Positions 1 through 8,430 of a stretch of 64,000 nt of DNA are shown here, one piece after another. Source of the DNA: Cellvibrio sp. KY-YJ-3 (GTDB lineage: Bacteria; Pseudomonadota; Gammaproteobacteria; Pseudomonadales; Cellvibrionaceae). How positions within the stretch are numbered: the stretch's first letter is position 1; the number at the start of each line of letters is the position of its first letter. The stretch is taken from positions 1,488,001 to 1,552,000 of the forward strand of contig NZ_CP031727.1 in the NCBI RefSeq assembly GCF_008806955.1. Reading direction: 5' to 3'. The notes below the pieces were generated by a model. It searched no databases. It worked only from the letters and a program-made list of their open reading frames with translations, and had not been told where the DNA came from. A program made the translations under genes and the position numbers.

Positions 1-1
1 C

Positions 2-379
2 GGTATTGGCGATGTGTTGCTGACTTGGGAAAACGAAGCGTTTTTGGCAATCAACGAATTGGGTGAAGACGAAGTAGAAATTGTGGTGCCGAGCATTTCC
101 ATTTTGGCTGAACCATCGGTGGCGGTGGTCGATAAAAATGCAGCCGCCAAAGGCAATGCCGAGGTTGCCAAAGCTTACTTGGAATACCTTTACACCAAAG
201 AAGGCCAAAACCTGGCGGCCAAACATTATTACCGCCCACGCGACCCGCAAGTTGCCGAAGTTTATGCGAATACATTTCCAAAACTGGATTTAGTCACCAT
301 CGACGATTTTGGCGGTTGGGTAAAAGCACAGCCATTTCATTTTGGCGATGGCGGAATTTTCGATCAGATTTATCAATAA
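2..379 (+). CDS. Sulfate ABC transporter substrate-binding protein, C-terminal part
   Basis: This is the last 125 residues of a periplasmic sulfate/thiosulfate-binding protein (Sbp/CysP family). The gene begins before the window, and the frame is open from base 2. The remaining part has the family's C-terminal lobe: an LLTWENEA stretch, EIVVPSISILAEP, a helix with YLEYLYTKEGQ, and a final HFGDGGIFDQIYQ. Binding proteins of this type deliver sulfate to the CysT/CysW permease. The three other importer genes follow directly, which supports the call. Whether it is Sbp or CysP cannot be decided from the tail alone. Confidence 0.9.
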   Translation, partial: GIGDVLLTWENEAFLAINELGEDEVEIVVPSISILAEPSVAVVDKNAAAKGNAEVAKAYLEYLYTKEGQNLAAKHYYRPRDPQVAEVYANTFPKLDLVTIDDFGGWVKAQPFHFGDGGIFDQIYQ

Positions 380-383
380 AACC

Positions 384-432
384 AATCCCCTCCAGCCCTC
401 CCTTTTGAAAAAGGGAAGGCTGGGGAGGGATT
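384..432. repeat. GC-rich imperfect inverted repeat between binding protein and cysT
   Basis: A pyrimidine-rich arm beginning AATCCCCTCCAGCC and a purine-rich arm ending GGCTGGGGAGGGATT fold into a long imperfect hairpin around a TTGAAAAA loop. It lies just after the stop of the binding-protein gene. It resembles the dispersed CCCTCCC/GGGAGGG intergenic palindromes common in gammaproteobacteria. It may also act as an mRNA 3' stabiliser that keeps binding-protein mRNA in excess over permease mRNA. The structure is seen; its dispersal and role are inferred. Confidence 0.6.
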
Positions 433-476
433 AAATAATCTGTTTCCTGACCACAGGTACAAAAAGAGATTTATCG

Positions 477-1358
477 ATGAGTGAAACTTCCGCGTCAATA
501 CTGGCAACGACGCCAGTCGTTTTCCCCAAAAACCCCTGGGTTAAAAAAAGTGTATTACCCGGTTTTGGTTTATCCCTTGGCCTTGCTGCACTTTATGCCA
601 GTTTAATTGTATTTATCCCACTCGCGGGTCTCGTGATCAAATCATTGGAACTCAGCTGGCCTGAACTCTGGGCGGTGGTGAGCAATGCACGCGCGCTAGC
701 CAGTTATAAACTCACTTTTGGTGCAGCGTTTGTGGCTGCCAGTTTGAATTTATTGTTCGGTTTTATCGTCGCCTGGGTATTGGTGCGTTACCAATTTTTT
801 GGCAAACGCGTGGTGGATGCTTTGGTGGATTTACCCTTTGCATTACCCACCGCTGTCGCCGGTATTGCACTCACCGCGCTTTACACCACCAAAGGTTGGG
901 TAGGGCAGTGGTTTTGGTTGGCGGATATCAAAATCGCCTACACCTGGATTGGTGTCACCGTGGCATTAACCTTTATTGGTTTGCCGTTTGTGGTGCGCAC
1001 TGTGCAGCCAGTACTCGCTGATTTGGAAGCGGAAATTGAAGAGGCAGCGGCGAGTTTAGGGGCATCGCGCTGGCAAACCTTTAAGCGCATTTTATTGCCC
1101 GCACTCTTGCCTTCACTGTTAACCGGTTTTGCTTTGGCGTTTGCGCGTGCCATTGGTGAATACGGTTCAGTGGTTTTTATTAGCGGCAATATGCCCTACA
1201 AAACGGAAATCACCCCACTACTGATTATGACCAAGCTGGAAGAATTTGATTACGCCGGTGCGGCCGCACTCGGTACCGTCATGTTGATTTTCTCCTTCGT
1301 GTTGTTACTGCTCATTAACCTGCTCCAACATTGGAGCCATAAGCGCACAGGAGGTTAA
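477..1358 (+). CDS. cysT: Sulfate ABC transporter permease CysT
   Basis: Inner-membrane permease (293 aa) of the sulfate/thiosulfate importer, which pairs with CysW to form the channel. After a short polar N-terminus there are about six hydrophobic segments. The EAA loop (EEAAASLGASRWQTFKRILLP, around residues 188-208) that docks on the ATPase CysA is intact. A conserved stretch VDLPFALPTAVAGIAL is also typical of the CysT branch. The length is normal for the family. The stop is two bases from the cysW start, so the two are translated as a pair. Confidence 0.95.
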   Translation: MSETSASILATTPVVFPKNPWVKKSVLPGFGLSLGLAALYASLIVFIPLAGLVIKSLELSWPELWAVVSNARALASYKLTFGAAFVAASLNLLFGFIVAWVLVRYQFFGKRVVDALVDLPFALPTAVAGIALTALYTTKGWVGQWFWLADIKIAYTWIGVTVALTFIGLPFVVRTVQPVLADLEAEIEEAAASLGASRWQTFKRILLPALLPSLLTGFALAFARAIGEYGSVVFISGNMPYKTEITPLLIMTKLEEFDYAGAAALGTVMLIFSFVLLLLINLLQHWSHKRTGG

Positions 1359-1360
1359 TC

Positions 1361-2257
1361 ATGGCCGGTGCTGTTTCATCGTTCGGCGCGCAAAAAATTG
1401 CGGCGCGCAATTCTGCTACTAGCGAAGCGCCTTGGGTGCGGGTGGTATTAATTGCTGTTGCGCTTACGTTTTTAACGCTGTTTTTATTTTTACCTTTATT
1501 TGTCGTTTTTAGCGAAGCCTTTGCTAAAGGTGCAGGCGTTTATTGGGCGTCCATCACTGAACCTGCTGCAGCCCATGCCATTAAACTCACGTTGATCGCC
1601 GCGGCAATTGCGGTGCCCTGTAATTTAATTTTTGGTTTGGCCGCCGCCTGGGCAATCGCTAAATTTGAGTTTCGCGGCAAACAATTTGTGATCACGCTAA
1701 TCGATTTGCCTTTTGCGGTATCGCCGGTAATTGCGGGTTTGATTTACATGTTGTTATTTGGTCGGCAGGGATTTTTTGGCGAGTGGCTGGGCGAAAACGA
1801 TTATCAAATTATGTTTGCCATTCCCGGCATAGTGCTTGCGACGGTGTTTGTGACGTTTCCGTTTATCGCACGGGAATTAATTCCGTTGATGCAAGAGCAG
1901 GGCAAAGAGCAAGAGGAAGCGGCAATTACCCTGGGTGCCAGCGGTTGGAAAATGTTTTGGCGCGTGACCTTGCCCTCGGTGAAGTGGGCGCTGTTGTACG
2001 GCATGATTTTGTGTAATGCACGCGCCATGGGTGAGTTTGGTGCGGTGAGTGTGGTCTCGGGAAAAATTCGCGAGCAAACCAACACTCTGCCACTGCACAT
2101 TGAAATTCTGTACAACGAATACCAGTTTGCAGCCGCATTTGCAGTTGCCTCGCTACTCGCGTTATTGGCATTGGTCACGCTGGTATTAAAAAGTTTGTTG
2201 GAGTGGAAAGCAGCGCGTGAACATGAATTGGCGGTGCGCGCGGCGAATGCGCAGTAG
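1361..2257 (+). CDS. cysW: Sulfate ABC transporter permease CysW
   Basis: Second membrane subunit (298 aa) of the sulfate importer. It has about six membrane segments, the motif [21 protein letters not shown], and the EAA loop [21 protein letters not shown] (around residues 185-206). The latter contacts CysA. A strong ribosome-binding site (AGGAGG at about 1350-1355) overlaps the end of cysT and fixes the ATG. The C-terminus is charged, as in other CysW proteins. The gap to cysA (184 bases) is unusually long for this operon and holds a palindromic repeat. Confidence 0.95.
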   Translation: MAGAVSSFGAQKIAARNSATSEAPWVRVVLIAVALTFLTLFLFLPLFVVFSEAFAKGAGVYWASITEPAAAHAIKLTLIAAAIAVPCNLIFGLAAAWAIAKFEFRGKQFVITLIDLPFAVSPVIAGLIYMLLFGRQGFFGEWLGENDYQIMFAIPGIVLATVFVTFPFIARELIPLMQEQGKEQEEAAITLGASGWKMFWRVTLPSVKWALLYGMILCNARAMGEFGAVSVVSGKIREQTNTLPLHIEILYNEYQFAAAFAVASLLALLALVTLVLKSLLEWKAAREHELAVRAANAQ

Positions 2258-2295
2258 GCGCTCACTCGTGCAGAAAACCAGTCGCAGGTGCGAAC

Positions 2296-2386
2296 CCCGA
2301 TAAGCCATGTCAGACACGCTGTGAATACGTCCCTGTACGCTCAGCGTCGGCATCCTGCCTCCGATGGTCTGCCATAGCTTATCGCG
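2296..2386. repeat. 91-base imperfect palindrome between cysW and cysA
   Basis: The arms at 2296-2315 and 2367-2386 match at 17 of 20 positions as inverted repeats (CCCGATAAGCCATGTCAGAC against the complement of GTCTGCCATAGCTTATCGCG). The loop contains GTGAATACGTCCCTGTACGCTC followed by a small TCGG...CCGA stem. From memory, GTGAATACGTCC...GCATCC-type elements are dispersed in intergenic regions of Cellvibrio-like and marine gammaproteobacteria. Its position inside an operon suggests an inserted short mobile or REP-like element. Copy number elsewhere cannot be seen here. Confidence 0.7.
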
Positions 2387-2441
2387 CTTCACACAGAGAG
2401 ATTTTTCCAGAATTCCCGAAAAATATTTATCGAGAAAACCT

Positions 2442-3500
2442 ATGAGTATCGAAGTTAAAAACCTGCATAAAACCTTTGGCAATTTTACTGCCCTGAATAA
2501 CGTCTCACTGGATTTTCCCTCCGGCGAATTGGTTGCACTGCTTGGCCCCTCCGGCTGCGGAAAAACCACCCTGCTGCGCATTATCGCCGGGTTGGAAAAC
2601 CCCGATGCAGGCAGTGTGCATTTTCATGGGGAAGACGCTACTAATGTGCATGTGCGCGAACGCAATGTCGGTTTTGTGTTTCAACACTACGCACTGTTCC
2701 GGCACATGACTGTCTTCGATAACGTCGCTTTTGGTTTAACCGTGCGCCCCAAAGAAACCCGACCTTCAAAAGAATTTATCAAAAAACGTGTGCATGAATT
2801 ACTGGAGCTGGTGCAATTGGATTGGTTGGCGGATCGCTACCCACATCAATTATCCGGCGGGCAGCGGCAGCGCATCGCCTTGGCGCGCGCTCTGGCGGTT
2901 GAACCCAAAGTATTATTACTCGACGAACCCTTCGGTGCACTCGATGCCAAAGTGCGCAAGGATTTACGCCGCTGGTTGCGGCGCTTGCACGACGAACTGC
3001 ACATCACGTCAATCTTCGTAACCCACGATCAGGAAGAGGCGATGGAAGTGGCCGATAAAATCGTGGTGTTAAACAAAGGCAATATCGAACAAATCGGTTC
3101 ACCGGATGATATTTACAACAACCCCGCCAGTCCATTTGTGTACGATTTTATCGGCCAGGTAAATTTATTTCACAGCCGTGTCGATGATGGCTGGGCGCAT
3201 ATTGGCGATTACAAATTGCCCGCACCTGAATACCATCAGGTGAAAGGTCAATCCGCCGTTGCCTATGTGCGCCCGCACGATATTGAATTGAGTGAGAGTA
3301 ATAGTGAAGGCGCAATTCCCGCGCGCGTTGCGCACGTGAGCACGGCAGGGTCGGTATTGCGTATTGAGTTATTGCATCAATTAAATAATGACGTGCTGCA
3401 TGTGGAGTTGCCGCGCGCGCAAGAGCGCAGTTTGAATTTAACGGTGGGTGCTGCACTCTATGCAAAACCTACGGCATCAAAAATATTTTTGCAGCCTTGA
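2442..3500 (+). CDS. cysA: Sulfate/thiosulfate import ATP-binding protein CysA
   Basis: ATPase (352 aa) that powers the CysTW importer at the cytoplasmic face. Visible motifs are Walker [10 protein letters not shown] (near residue 33), signature LSGGQRQR, Walker [17 protein letters not shown] and the H-loop [15 protein letters not shown]-terminal TOBE-like regulatory region carries [10 protein letters not shown] chose the ATG at 2442 ([13 protein letters not shown]), because the family starts there. An upstream in-frame start at 2364 would translate the intergenic palindrome. No cysB or other regulator lies in view. Confidence 0.95.
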   Translation: MSIEVKNLHKTFGNFTALNNVSLDFPSGELVALLGPSGCGKTTLLRIIAGLENPDAGSVHFHGEDATNVHVRERNVGFVFQHYALFRHMTVFDNVAFGLTVRPKETRPSKEFIKKRVHELLELVQLDWLADRYPHQLSGGQRQRIALARALAVEPKVLLLDEPFGALDAKVRKDLRRWLRRLHDELHITSIFVTHDQEEAMEVADKIVVLNKGNIEQIGSPDDIYNNPASPFVYDFIGQVNLFHSRVDDGWAHIGDYKLPAPEYHQVKGQSAVAYVRPHDIELSESNSEGAIPARVAHVSTAGSVLRIELLHQLNNDVLHVELPRAQERSLNLTVGAALYAKPTASKIFLQP

Positions 3501-3550
3501 TATTTTTGGGTCTGATTTTTTTGATCTTTTTCGATATTTTTTTTAATCAA

Positions 3551-4165
3551 TTACAATTTACTGAATGCGAGTGCGATACCGGCAATAATTAATAAACCAC
3601 CGGAAATCCAATTGAACCAGCGTTGGTGCTTCGGTGTTCCCAGCCAGTGCATAATACTGCGCCCGCCCAAGGCGTAGATGCTCATCCAAATAAAATCCAT
3701 CAACACAAAAATAGTGGTGAGCAGTGCAAACTGCGGCGGCAAACTGTGGTTGATGTCGATAAATTGCGGAAAAAGTGCGCCGAAATAAATGAGCCCTTTA
3801 GGGTTGGTGACCGCAACGATAAATGCCCGGCTAAATAATTGTTGGCTGCGAATGGTGTGAGCGGCGAGGCTGGTATCCAGCGGCGCGGCACGCATCAGTT
3901 CAATACCTAAATACACTAAATAGGCCGCACCAATCCATTTAATACCATGGAAAATCCACTCGGCTTGTTCAGCGACAAAACCTAATCCCAGCGCTGACAA
4001 CACCACCAATACCAAATTGCCCAGGGTGGCGCCTGCCATGGTGTAGAGGGATTTGGTAAAACCATAACGACCTGCATCGATCATGCAGGCGAGCATGACC
4101 GGGCCGGGGCTGGCGGAAACAATCAGGGTGATGCTGGTGAATAACCAGAGTTGTTCGAGTGACAT
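3551..4165 (-). CDS. LysE/RhtB family amino-acid exporter
   Basis: Inner-membrane exporter (204 aa) of the LysE/RhtB superfamily, whose members expel amino acids such as lysine, threonine or homoserine lactone. It shows the hallmark ASPGPVMLACM near residues 18-29 and about six hydrophobic segments. The motif NPKGLIYFGALFPQF in the middle is characteristic of the family. It is transcribed convergently with cysA and is apparently a single gene. The substrate cannot be read from the sequence, so no symbol is given. Confidence 0.88.
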   Translation of the reverse strand: MSLEQLWLFTSITLIVSASPGPVMLACMIDAGRYGFTKSLYTMAGATLGNLVLVVLSALGLGFVAEQAEWIFHGIKWIGAAYLVYLGIELMRAAPLDTSLAAHTIRSQQLFSRAFIVAVTNPKGLIYFGALFPQFIDINHSLPPQFALLTTIFVLMDFIWMSIYALGGRSIMHWLGTPKHQRWFNWISGGLLIIAGIALAFSKL

Positions 4166-4266
4166 AGCGGTTCCTTGGGCGAGGCGCGCAGTCTAGCAGA
4201 GCTGCGCGCAGCGTCGCTAAAGTCTTCTATACTCAAACGAAACTACAGACGGGTAATAGGTGATTT

Positions 4267-4611
4267 ATGTCCAGCAACAGTATTTCAAATGCAATCCAGA
4301 CACTTGAGGAGTTGCTCAATGGCTTGGATCAAGCTTATTGGGAAGCCAATAGTTTGGATCGCAAAGATTTTTTTTATGATTTGATTAGTGCTTTGCATGC
4401 CGAGTTATCGGAGTTGAATAAATTGAGTGTGCAGGATCATCACCTGGAGTATGAGTCGGTCACTGAAGAATTTCGCGCCGCGCGGCCTAAACTCAGTCGC
4501 CTGCGTAAATTGGTGGATGACTTTGCCCTGCGTTCAACCACAGCCGTGCGCCTTGAAAATTTGATTAATCAAACACTGGTATTGATGGGACGCAATAGCG
4601 GGCTGCTGTAA
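4267..4611 (+). CDS. Small helical protein of unknown function (114 aa)
   Basis: I do not recognise this 114-residue protein. It has no signal peptide or membrane segment. It is rich in Leu, Glu and Arg, with a likely all-helical fold: TLEELLNGLDQAYW, then a helix containing ELSELNKLSV, then SRLRKLVDDFALRS. A good ribosome-binding site (AGGTG, five bases before the ATG) supports translation. It stands alone, divergent from the LysE-type gene. It might be a small cytoplasmic adaptor, but that would be a guess. Confidence 0.65.
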   Translation: MSSNSISNAIQTLEELLNGLDQAYWEANSLDRKDFFYDLISALHAELSELNKLSVQDHHLEYESVTEEFRAARPKLSRLRKLVDDFALRSTTAVRLENLINQTLVLMGRNSGLL

Positions 4612-4935
4612 ACGGCTGCAGCCGTGGTTTGAAGTTATAGCCATTTCGTATGAGTCAGTTTTGGTTATTGCAAAATAATTTAAACATTATCAGACAAAAA
4701 CTGGCAATGAACAAAAAGCGAACAATACTTGAATAACCGGAAGCAAATAGTTCCTGTGAGCGCAAGGTTTTTTGGTTGCCTCATTGATGTAGGAATGGGT
4801 AGTGCTTTTGGGCGGGTTTTAAAGGCCCGGTTTGGATTCCCCTTTATTTGTTATCTAGTATGGTCTTGGCCGGCATCTTATGGTGTCGGCTTTTTTTTAT
4901 GTGTTATTTTTGCCTTTTACTTGTGGAATCTGTTC
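4612..4935 (+). other. Intergenic/leader region with an intrinsic terminator
   Basis: This stretch of 324 bases has no convincing gene. A TTG-initiated extension of the next gene (from 4729) would encode an unlikely peptide. The region contains a stem-loop (GCCGGCA at 4869-4875 with TGTCGGC at 4884-4890, one G-T pair) followed directly by eight Ts at 4891-4898. This is a good intrinsic terminator. It may end the 4267 transcript, end a small RNA, or attenuate the 4936 gene. Confidence 0.5.
4869..4898 (+). terminator. Rho-independent terminator upstream of the SnoaL-like gene
   Basis: A seven-pair stem (GCCGGCA/TGTCGGC, one wobble) with an eight-base loop is followed by TTTTTTTT. It lies only 37 bases before the ATG at 4936, so that gene either has a start point inside those 37 bases or depends on read-through. 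Confidence 0.7.
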
Positions 4936-5397
4936 ATGGAAAAACGATTATTGATGGCAGCGCTGGTTGCCTGGCTGTGGGGAAATCAGGCCGCCGCCCA
5001 AGACTGTTTGAAGACTGAGGCACTAGTGGCCCTGGATGCGCGCTATGAAACGGCACTGCAACGTGGCGATGCGGATTTTTTGCAGACCCTGTTAGCTGCC
5101 GAATTTTATTGGGTACATAACCTTGCCAGCCTCAAAGAAGATAAGGCGGCATTAATCGCGCGGGTGAAGCAGCCGACCGAGCAGGCCAAGCAGCGCCGTT
5201 CCCATGACATCACCGCCCAGCGCCTTGGTAATACTGTCGTGCTGCAGGGCTTAAGCAGTGTGGATAAATGGAATGACGACGGCAAAACCCACCGCACCTC
5301 GCGCTATCAATTTATGCGCACCTATGTAGCAGTGGAGGATGAATGCAAGTTGTTGGCGGTACAAACAATGAAAGTGTGGTCGAGTGACAGCCAGTAA
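4936..5397 (+). CDS. Exported SnoaL/DUF4440-like protein
   Basis: A 153-residue protein with an N-terminal signal peptide (MEKRLLMAALVAWLWGNQAAAQ, cleavage probably after AAA-Q). The mature part resembles nuclear-transport-factor-2-like DUF4440 domains: a helix LVALDARYETALQRGDADFLQTLLAAEFYWVH, then SRYQFMRTYV and a final beta strand. Such domains bind small ligands or act as cone-shaped hydrolase/isomerase scaffolds, and no catalytic role can be assigned. The ATG at 4936 was chosen because it begins the signal peptide. An inverted-repeat terminator follows. Confidence 0.75.
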   Translation: MEKRLLMAALVAWLWGNQAAAQDCLKTEALVALDARYETALQRGDADFLQTLLAAEFYWVHNLASLKEDKAALIARVKQPTEQAKQRRSHDITAQRLGNTVVLQGLSSVDKWNDDGKTHRTSRYQFMRTYVAVEDECKLLAVQTMKVWSSDSQ

Positions 5398-5425
5398 GTC
5401 TGCTCGCAGCGACTATCAGCAAATT

Positions 5426-5452
5426 AATAAGGCGCCACCGGGGCGCCTTATT
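5426..5452. terminator. Bidirectional terminator between SnoaL-like gene and pectate lyase
   Basis: A perfect 11-base stem (AATAAGGCGCC at 5426-5436, GGCGCCTTATT at 5442-5452) with a five-base loop is flanked by A and T runs. It can serve both convergent genes. Confidence 0.85.
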
Positions 5453-5480
5453 ATTTCCACTGATTTCCGTCAGTAACAAG

Positions 5481-6680
5481 CTATTGCGCGCGTGGGTATT
5501 TCTTTGCCCACTTCGCATAATGTTTCAGGATTTTGTTGGGCGATGTGGCATACCAGGCATAACCTTCACGGCGCTCTTTGGATACTTTACCTACCTCGTA
5601 GTGGATTGCGCCATCGCGGTCGCCAAAAATGGGCTTGTTGCTGCCCAACTCGTAAAACCGCGACCACATGGGTGGGGCATTAGGGTCGTCTTTCAGGTCT
5701 GCATCGCCGCGTACCCATACCTTGCCGGTAATTTTGGTAGCGTCATACCAGTCCGCTGCCGCATGAACCGATTCAATAACTTCCGCACTGGGGTTTTCCA
5801 ATCCCATAAAGAACTCCACCATCCATACACTTTCCGCGCTGGTGAGCGAGGCCATTTCATAGGCGCGCGCTTTGGCGGGCATCAGTGTGAGTGGATCGTG
5901 TTGTGCACCCCACACGGTGGCTTTGCCGTTGACTAATACCTGGGTATTCAGCGCGCACTGGATGGCTTTATCCAGACTTTGTTGTGCCAGCTGGCGCTGC
6001 GCCGGGGAGACAAAGGCGTAATCGCCTTCACCCTTGGCAATATCGCGCAACAGGAACATCAGGTTCACCATCAGCGAATCGTTATAGGTGATGTAGTTGT
6101 GGTAATCGCCCACCAGCGGATAGTTTTGTGGCCAGCCGCCATTGGGGTACTGGGCGTCAAGGATCAGCTGCAGGCCGCGCGCAAATGCATCCTGATAGGC
6201 CTTGTCACCGGTAGCGCTATAGGCTTTGGCCAGCAGCGTCATTTGAGTGCTGGTGGCGCCATTATCAAAGGTGGGGATGTAGCCTTTTTCGCTGCCAAAG
6301 GCCATGCCTGGTTGGCGTGCTTTAGTCATGTCGGTGCGTTTGGACCAGCCCCCTGAGGGCGTTTGCAGCGAGAGTATGGCGGCCATTGTCGCCTTGCCCT
6401 CGGCACTTTTAAACCAGGGTGCGGGCTGGTTGGGTTCAAAGCCAAATTCTTTGGTGTAAGCAGGTTGCAGAGGCTTTTTTAAACCGAGGCGTTTTATCTC
6501 GGTGCGGATAAAATCATTGTCCAGTTTGCGCAGCTCGTCGGAGCGCGCCATGTAGGTTTGCCACTGCGCATCTACTGCGGCTTGGGCTGGTGCAGCGCTG
6601 TTTGCCGGTGCGGCGGCGAGCGCGAGGGGTAGCTGGCAAAGGGCGACCAATGCCAGAGCGAGTTTTAGCGATAAATGCAT
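5481..6680 (-). CDS. Pectate lyase, polysaccharide lyase family 10
   Basis: Secreted enzyme (399 aa) that cleaves polygalacturonate by beta-elimination. A signal peptide (MHLSLKLALALVALCQLPLALAA) is followed by a short linker and a single PL10 (alpha/alpha)3-barrel module. Recognisable blocks are QTPSGGWSKRTDM, the acidic patch TFDNGATSTQM, PNGGWPQNYPL, TYNDSLMVNLM, LTSAESVWMVEF and MWSRFYELGSNKPIFGDRDG, whose Arg is the likely catalytic base by family analogy. Unlike modular Cellvibrio Pel10A there is no carbohydrate-binding module. It appears monocistronic. Confidence 0.92.
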   Translation of the reverse strand: MHLSLKLALALVALCQLPLALAAAPANSAAPAQAAVDAQWQTYMARSDELRKLDNDFIRTEIKRLGLKKPLQPAYTKEFGFEPNQPAPWFKSAEGKATMAAILSLQTPSGGWSKRTDMTKARQPGMAFGSEKGYIPTFDNGATSTQMTLLAKAYSATGDKAYQDAFARGLQLILDAQYPNGGWPQNYPLVGDYHNYITYNDSLMVNLMFLLRDIAKGEGDYAFVSPAQRQLAQQSLDKAIQCALNTQVLVNGKATVWGAQHDPLTLMPAKARAYEMASLTSAESVWMVEFFMGLENPSAEVIESVHAAADWYDATKITGKVWVRGDADLKDDPNAPPMWSRFYELGSNKPIFGDRDGAIHYEVGKVSKERREGYAWYATSPNKILKHYAKWAKKYPRAQ

Positions 6681-6848
6681 ATTAAATACCTTAGTTGATA
6701 ATCCCCATGCGTCTGTGCGCGATGAGTGGGTGATTCGTTAACTGCTTTTTTGTAATCGTTGCAGTTACCAAGGTATTGACCGAAACCATGCCGAATGGTG
6801 GGGGATACTGGTCGCCCTATGCTGGCGGCCATGTTGTGAAAACCTAGT

Positions 6849-7691
6849 TTAGAGGAAGATGTTGTCATCGCCAGGGAATAAACCTGACTTTACATCGGCC
6901 ACGTATTTTTGCATGGCGCCGGGAATATCCTGGGCTTCCAGCAAAAAGTTTTTGGAAAATTTGGGCGGCTGCTCGGTGAGGCCGAGAATATCGTTAATCA
7001 CCAATACTTGCGCATCGGTATCGCGCCCGGCGCCTATGCCGACCACCGGGATGGCGATCTCGCGGGTAATGCGCGCGGCCAGAGCGGCGGGTACACACTC
7101 TAACACCAGCAAATCGGCGCCGGCTTCGGCGAGTAATTTAGCGTCGGCGAGAATTTTTTCAGCGCTTGCCGCATCCCGCCCTTGTACCCGGAAACCGCCA
7201 AATTTATTGACGGATTGCGGGGTTAACCCCAGGTGCGCGCACACCGGCACGCCGCGTTCGGCGAGCATGCGCACGGTATCGGCCAGCCAGGCGCCGCCCT
7301 CGAGTTTTACCATCTGCGCGCCCGCTTGCATGATGCGCATACAGTTGCGCATGGCATCGTCCGGCGTGGCGTAGGTCATAAACGGCAGGTCGCCAATAAT
7401 GAGCGACTTTTTGTTGCCGCGCGCCACCGCTTCAACGTGATAAATCATCTGCTCCATAGTGACTGGAATGGTGCTGTCGTACCCCAGCACCGTCATGCCC
7501 AGGGAGTCGCCCACCAAGACTACTTCCACGCCGCAGCGCTGAGCCATCGCGGCCATATGCGCGTCGTAAAGTGAGATCACCACAAACTTTTCACCGCTGG
7601 CTTTGAGTTTGTACAAGGAGTTGGTGGTGATGTTTTTTACCAGTGCGGTATTGGCCGTGGAGGTGCCGCTATTGATCGTTGCGTAGGGCAT
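6849..7691 (-). CDS. panB: 3-methyl-2-oxobutanoate hydroxymethyltransferase
   Basis: Cytoplasmic TIM-barrel enzyme (280 aa) that transfers a hydroxymethyl group from methylene-tetrahydrofolate to alpha-ketoisovalerate, giving ketopantoate for pantothenate and CoA. Conserved blocks are VVLVGDSLGMTVLGYDST (metal-binding Asp), GDLPFMTY, MVKLEGG, HLGLTPQS and ECVPAALA with the catalytic Glu. The ATG at 7691 is preceded by GGGGAG, which fixes this start rather than an upstream frame extension. panC is not adjacent, although it follows panB in Pseudomonas. Confidence 0.96.
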   Translation of the reverse strand: MPYATINSGTSTANTALVKNITTNSLYKLKASGEKFVVISLYDAHMAAMAQRCGVEVVLVGDSLGMTVLGYDSTIPVTMEQMIYHVEAVARGNKKSLIIGDLPFMTYATPDDAMRNCMRIMQAGAQMVKLEGGAWLADTVRMLAERGVPVCAHLGLTPQSVNKFGGFRVQGRDAASAEKILADAKLLAEAGADLLVLECVPAALAARITREIAIPVVGIGAGRDTDAQVLVINDILGLTEQPPKFSKNFLLEAQDIPGAMQKYVADVKSGLFPGDDNIFL

Positions 7692-7728
7692 AGTCTGCTC
7701 CCCAAATAAAGTGTGAGCCGCGGCTAAA

Positions 7729-8412
7729 TTACAGTGCGGGCACCGGATTGTAATAGTGGCGACCACTTTTAATGGTCAGGATATATTGCACCAGCTGTTT
7801 AAAGTGATCGCGATTTTGCGCCAGGTTTAAATCCTTGGCGTTCACAATCAGCAGTGGTGCGCCGTCGTAAAAATGAAAAAATTCGGTGTAGGCATCACTG
7901 AGTGCTTTTAAATAATCGGCGCTGATATGTTGCTCGGCGCTGATACCGCGCTGGCGAATGCGCTCCAGCAATACATCGAGTGGTGCCTGCAAATAAATCA
8001 CCAGATCCGGGCGCGGGGCATTAATAACCAGCTTGTCGTAGACCTGGCGATAGATATTTAATTCGTCGTCATCGAGTGTGGTGCGCGCAAACAACTGGTC
8101 TTTCTCAATTAAAAAATCAGCCACGCGCACCGGCTCAAAAATATCGTCCTGACGCAGCGCCTGCAGCTGATTGGCGCGCTGGAATAAAAAGAATAATTGG
8201 GTGGGCAGGGCGGTGGATTTGGGGTCGCGATAAAAACGCTCCAGAAACGGATTCTCTTCCGGTTGTTCGAGGAGGGTGTCGTAATTAAAGAGTTGCGCAA
8301 TATTGCGTGCCAGTGTGGTTTTACCCACCCCAATGCAACCCTCTACCGCGATATAGCGCGGCAGTTGGGTGTTGGTTAAATCCAGACCGAGTTCTTCAAA
8401 TACAGCGTCCAC
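7729..8412 (-). CDS. Deoxynucleoside kinase family protein
   Basis: A 227-residue P-loop kinase of the deoxynucleoside/deoxyguanosine kinase family, which phosphorylates salvaged deoxynucleosides. The P-loop is EGCIGVGKTTLA. A DFLIEKDQLFA block follows, then the LID region LLERIRQRGISAEQHIS, and a C-terminal FHFYDGAPLLIVNA strand. A GTG at 8412 preceded by AAGGAG (five-base gap) is the best start; a TTG at 8430 lacks a comparable site. The same gene sits between folK and panB in Pseudomonas. Its physiological substrate is not known from sequence. Confidence 0.88.
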   Translation of the reverse strand: MDAVFEELGLDLTNTQLPRYIAVEGCIGVGKTTLARNIAQLFNYDTLLEQPEENPFLERFYRDPKSTALPTQLFFLFQRANQLQALRQDDIFEPVRVADFLIEKDQLFARTTLDDDELNIYRQVYDKLVINAPRPDLVIYLQAPLDVLLERIRQRGISAEQHISADYLKALSDAYTEFFHFYDGAPLLIVNAKDLNLAQNRDHFKQLVQYILTIKSGRHYYNPVPAL

Positions 8413-8430
8413 GATAACTCCTTGCAGCAA

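Noticed and set aside
4729-4935. TTG-started N-terminal extension of the SnoaL-like protein
   Set aside because: It would cover a terminator hairpin and T8 run, and the ATG at 4936 begins a proper signal peptide.
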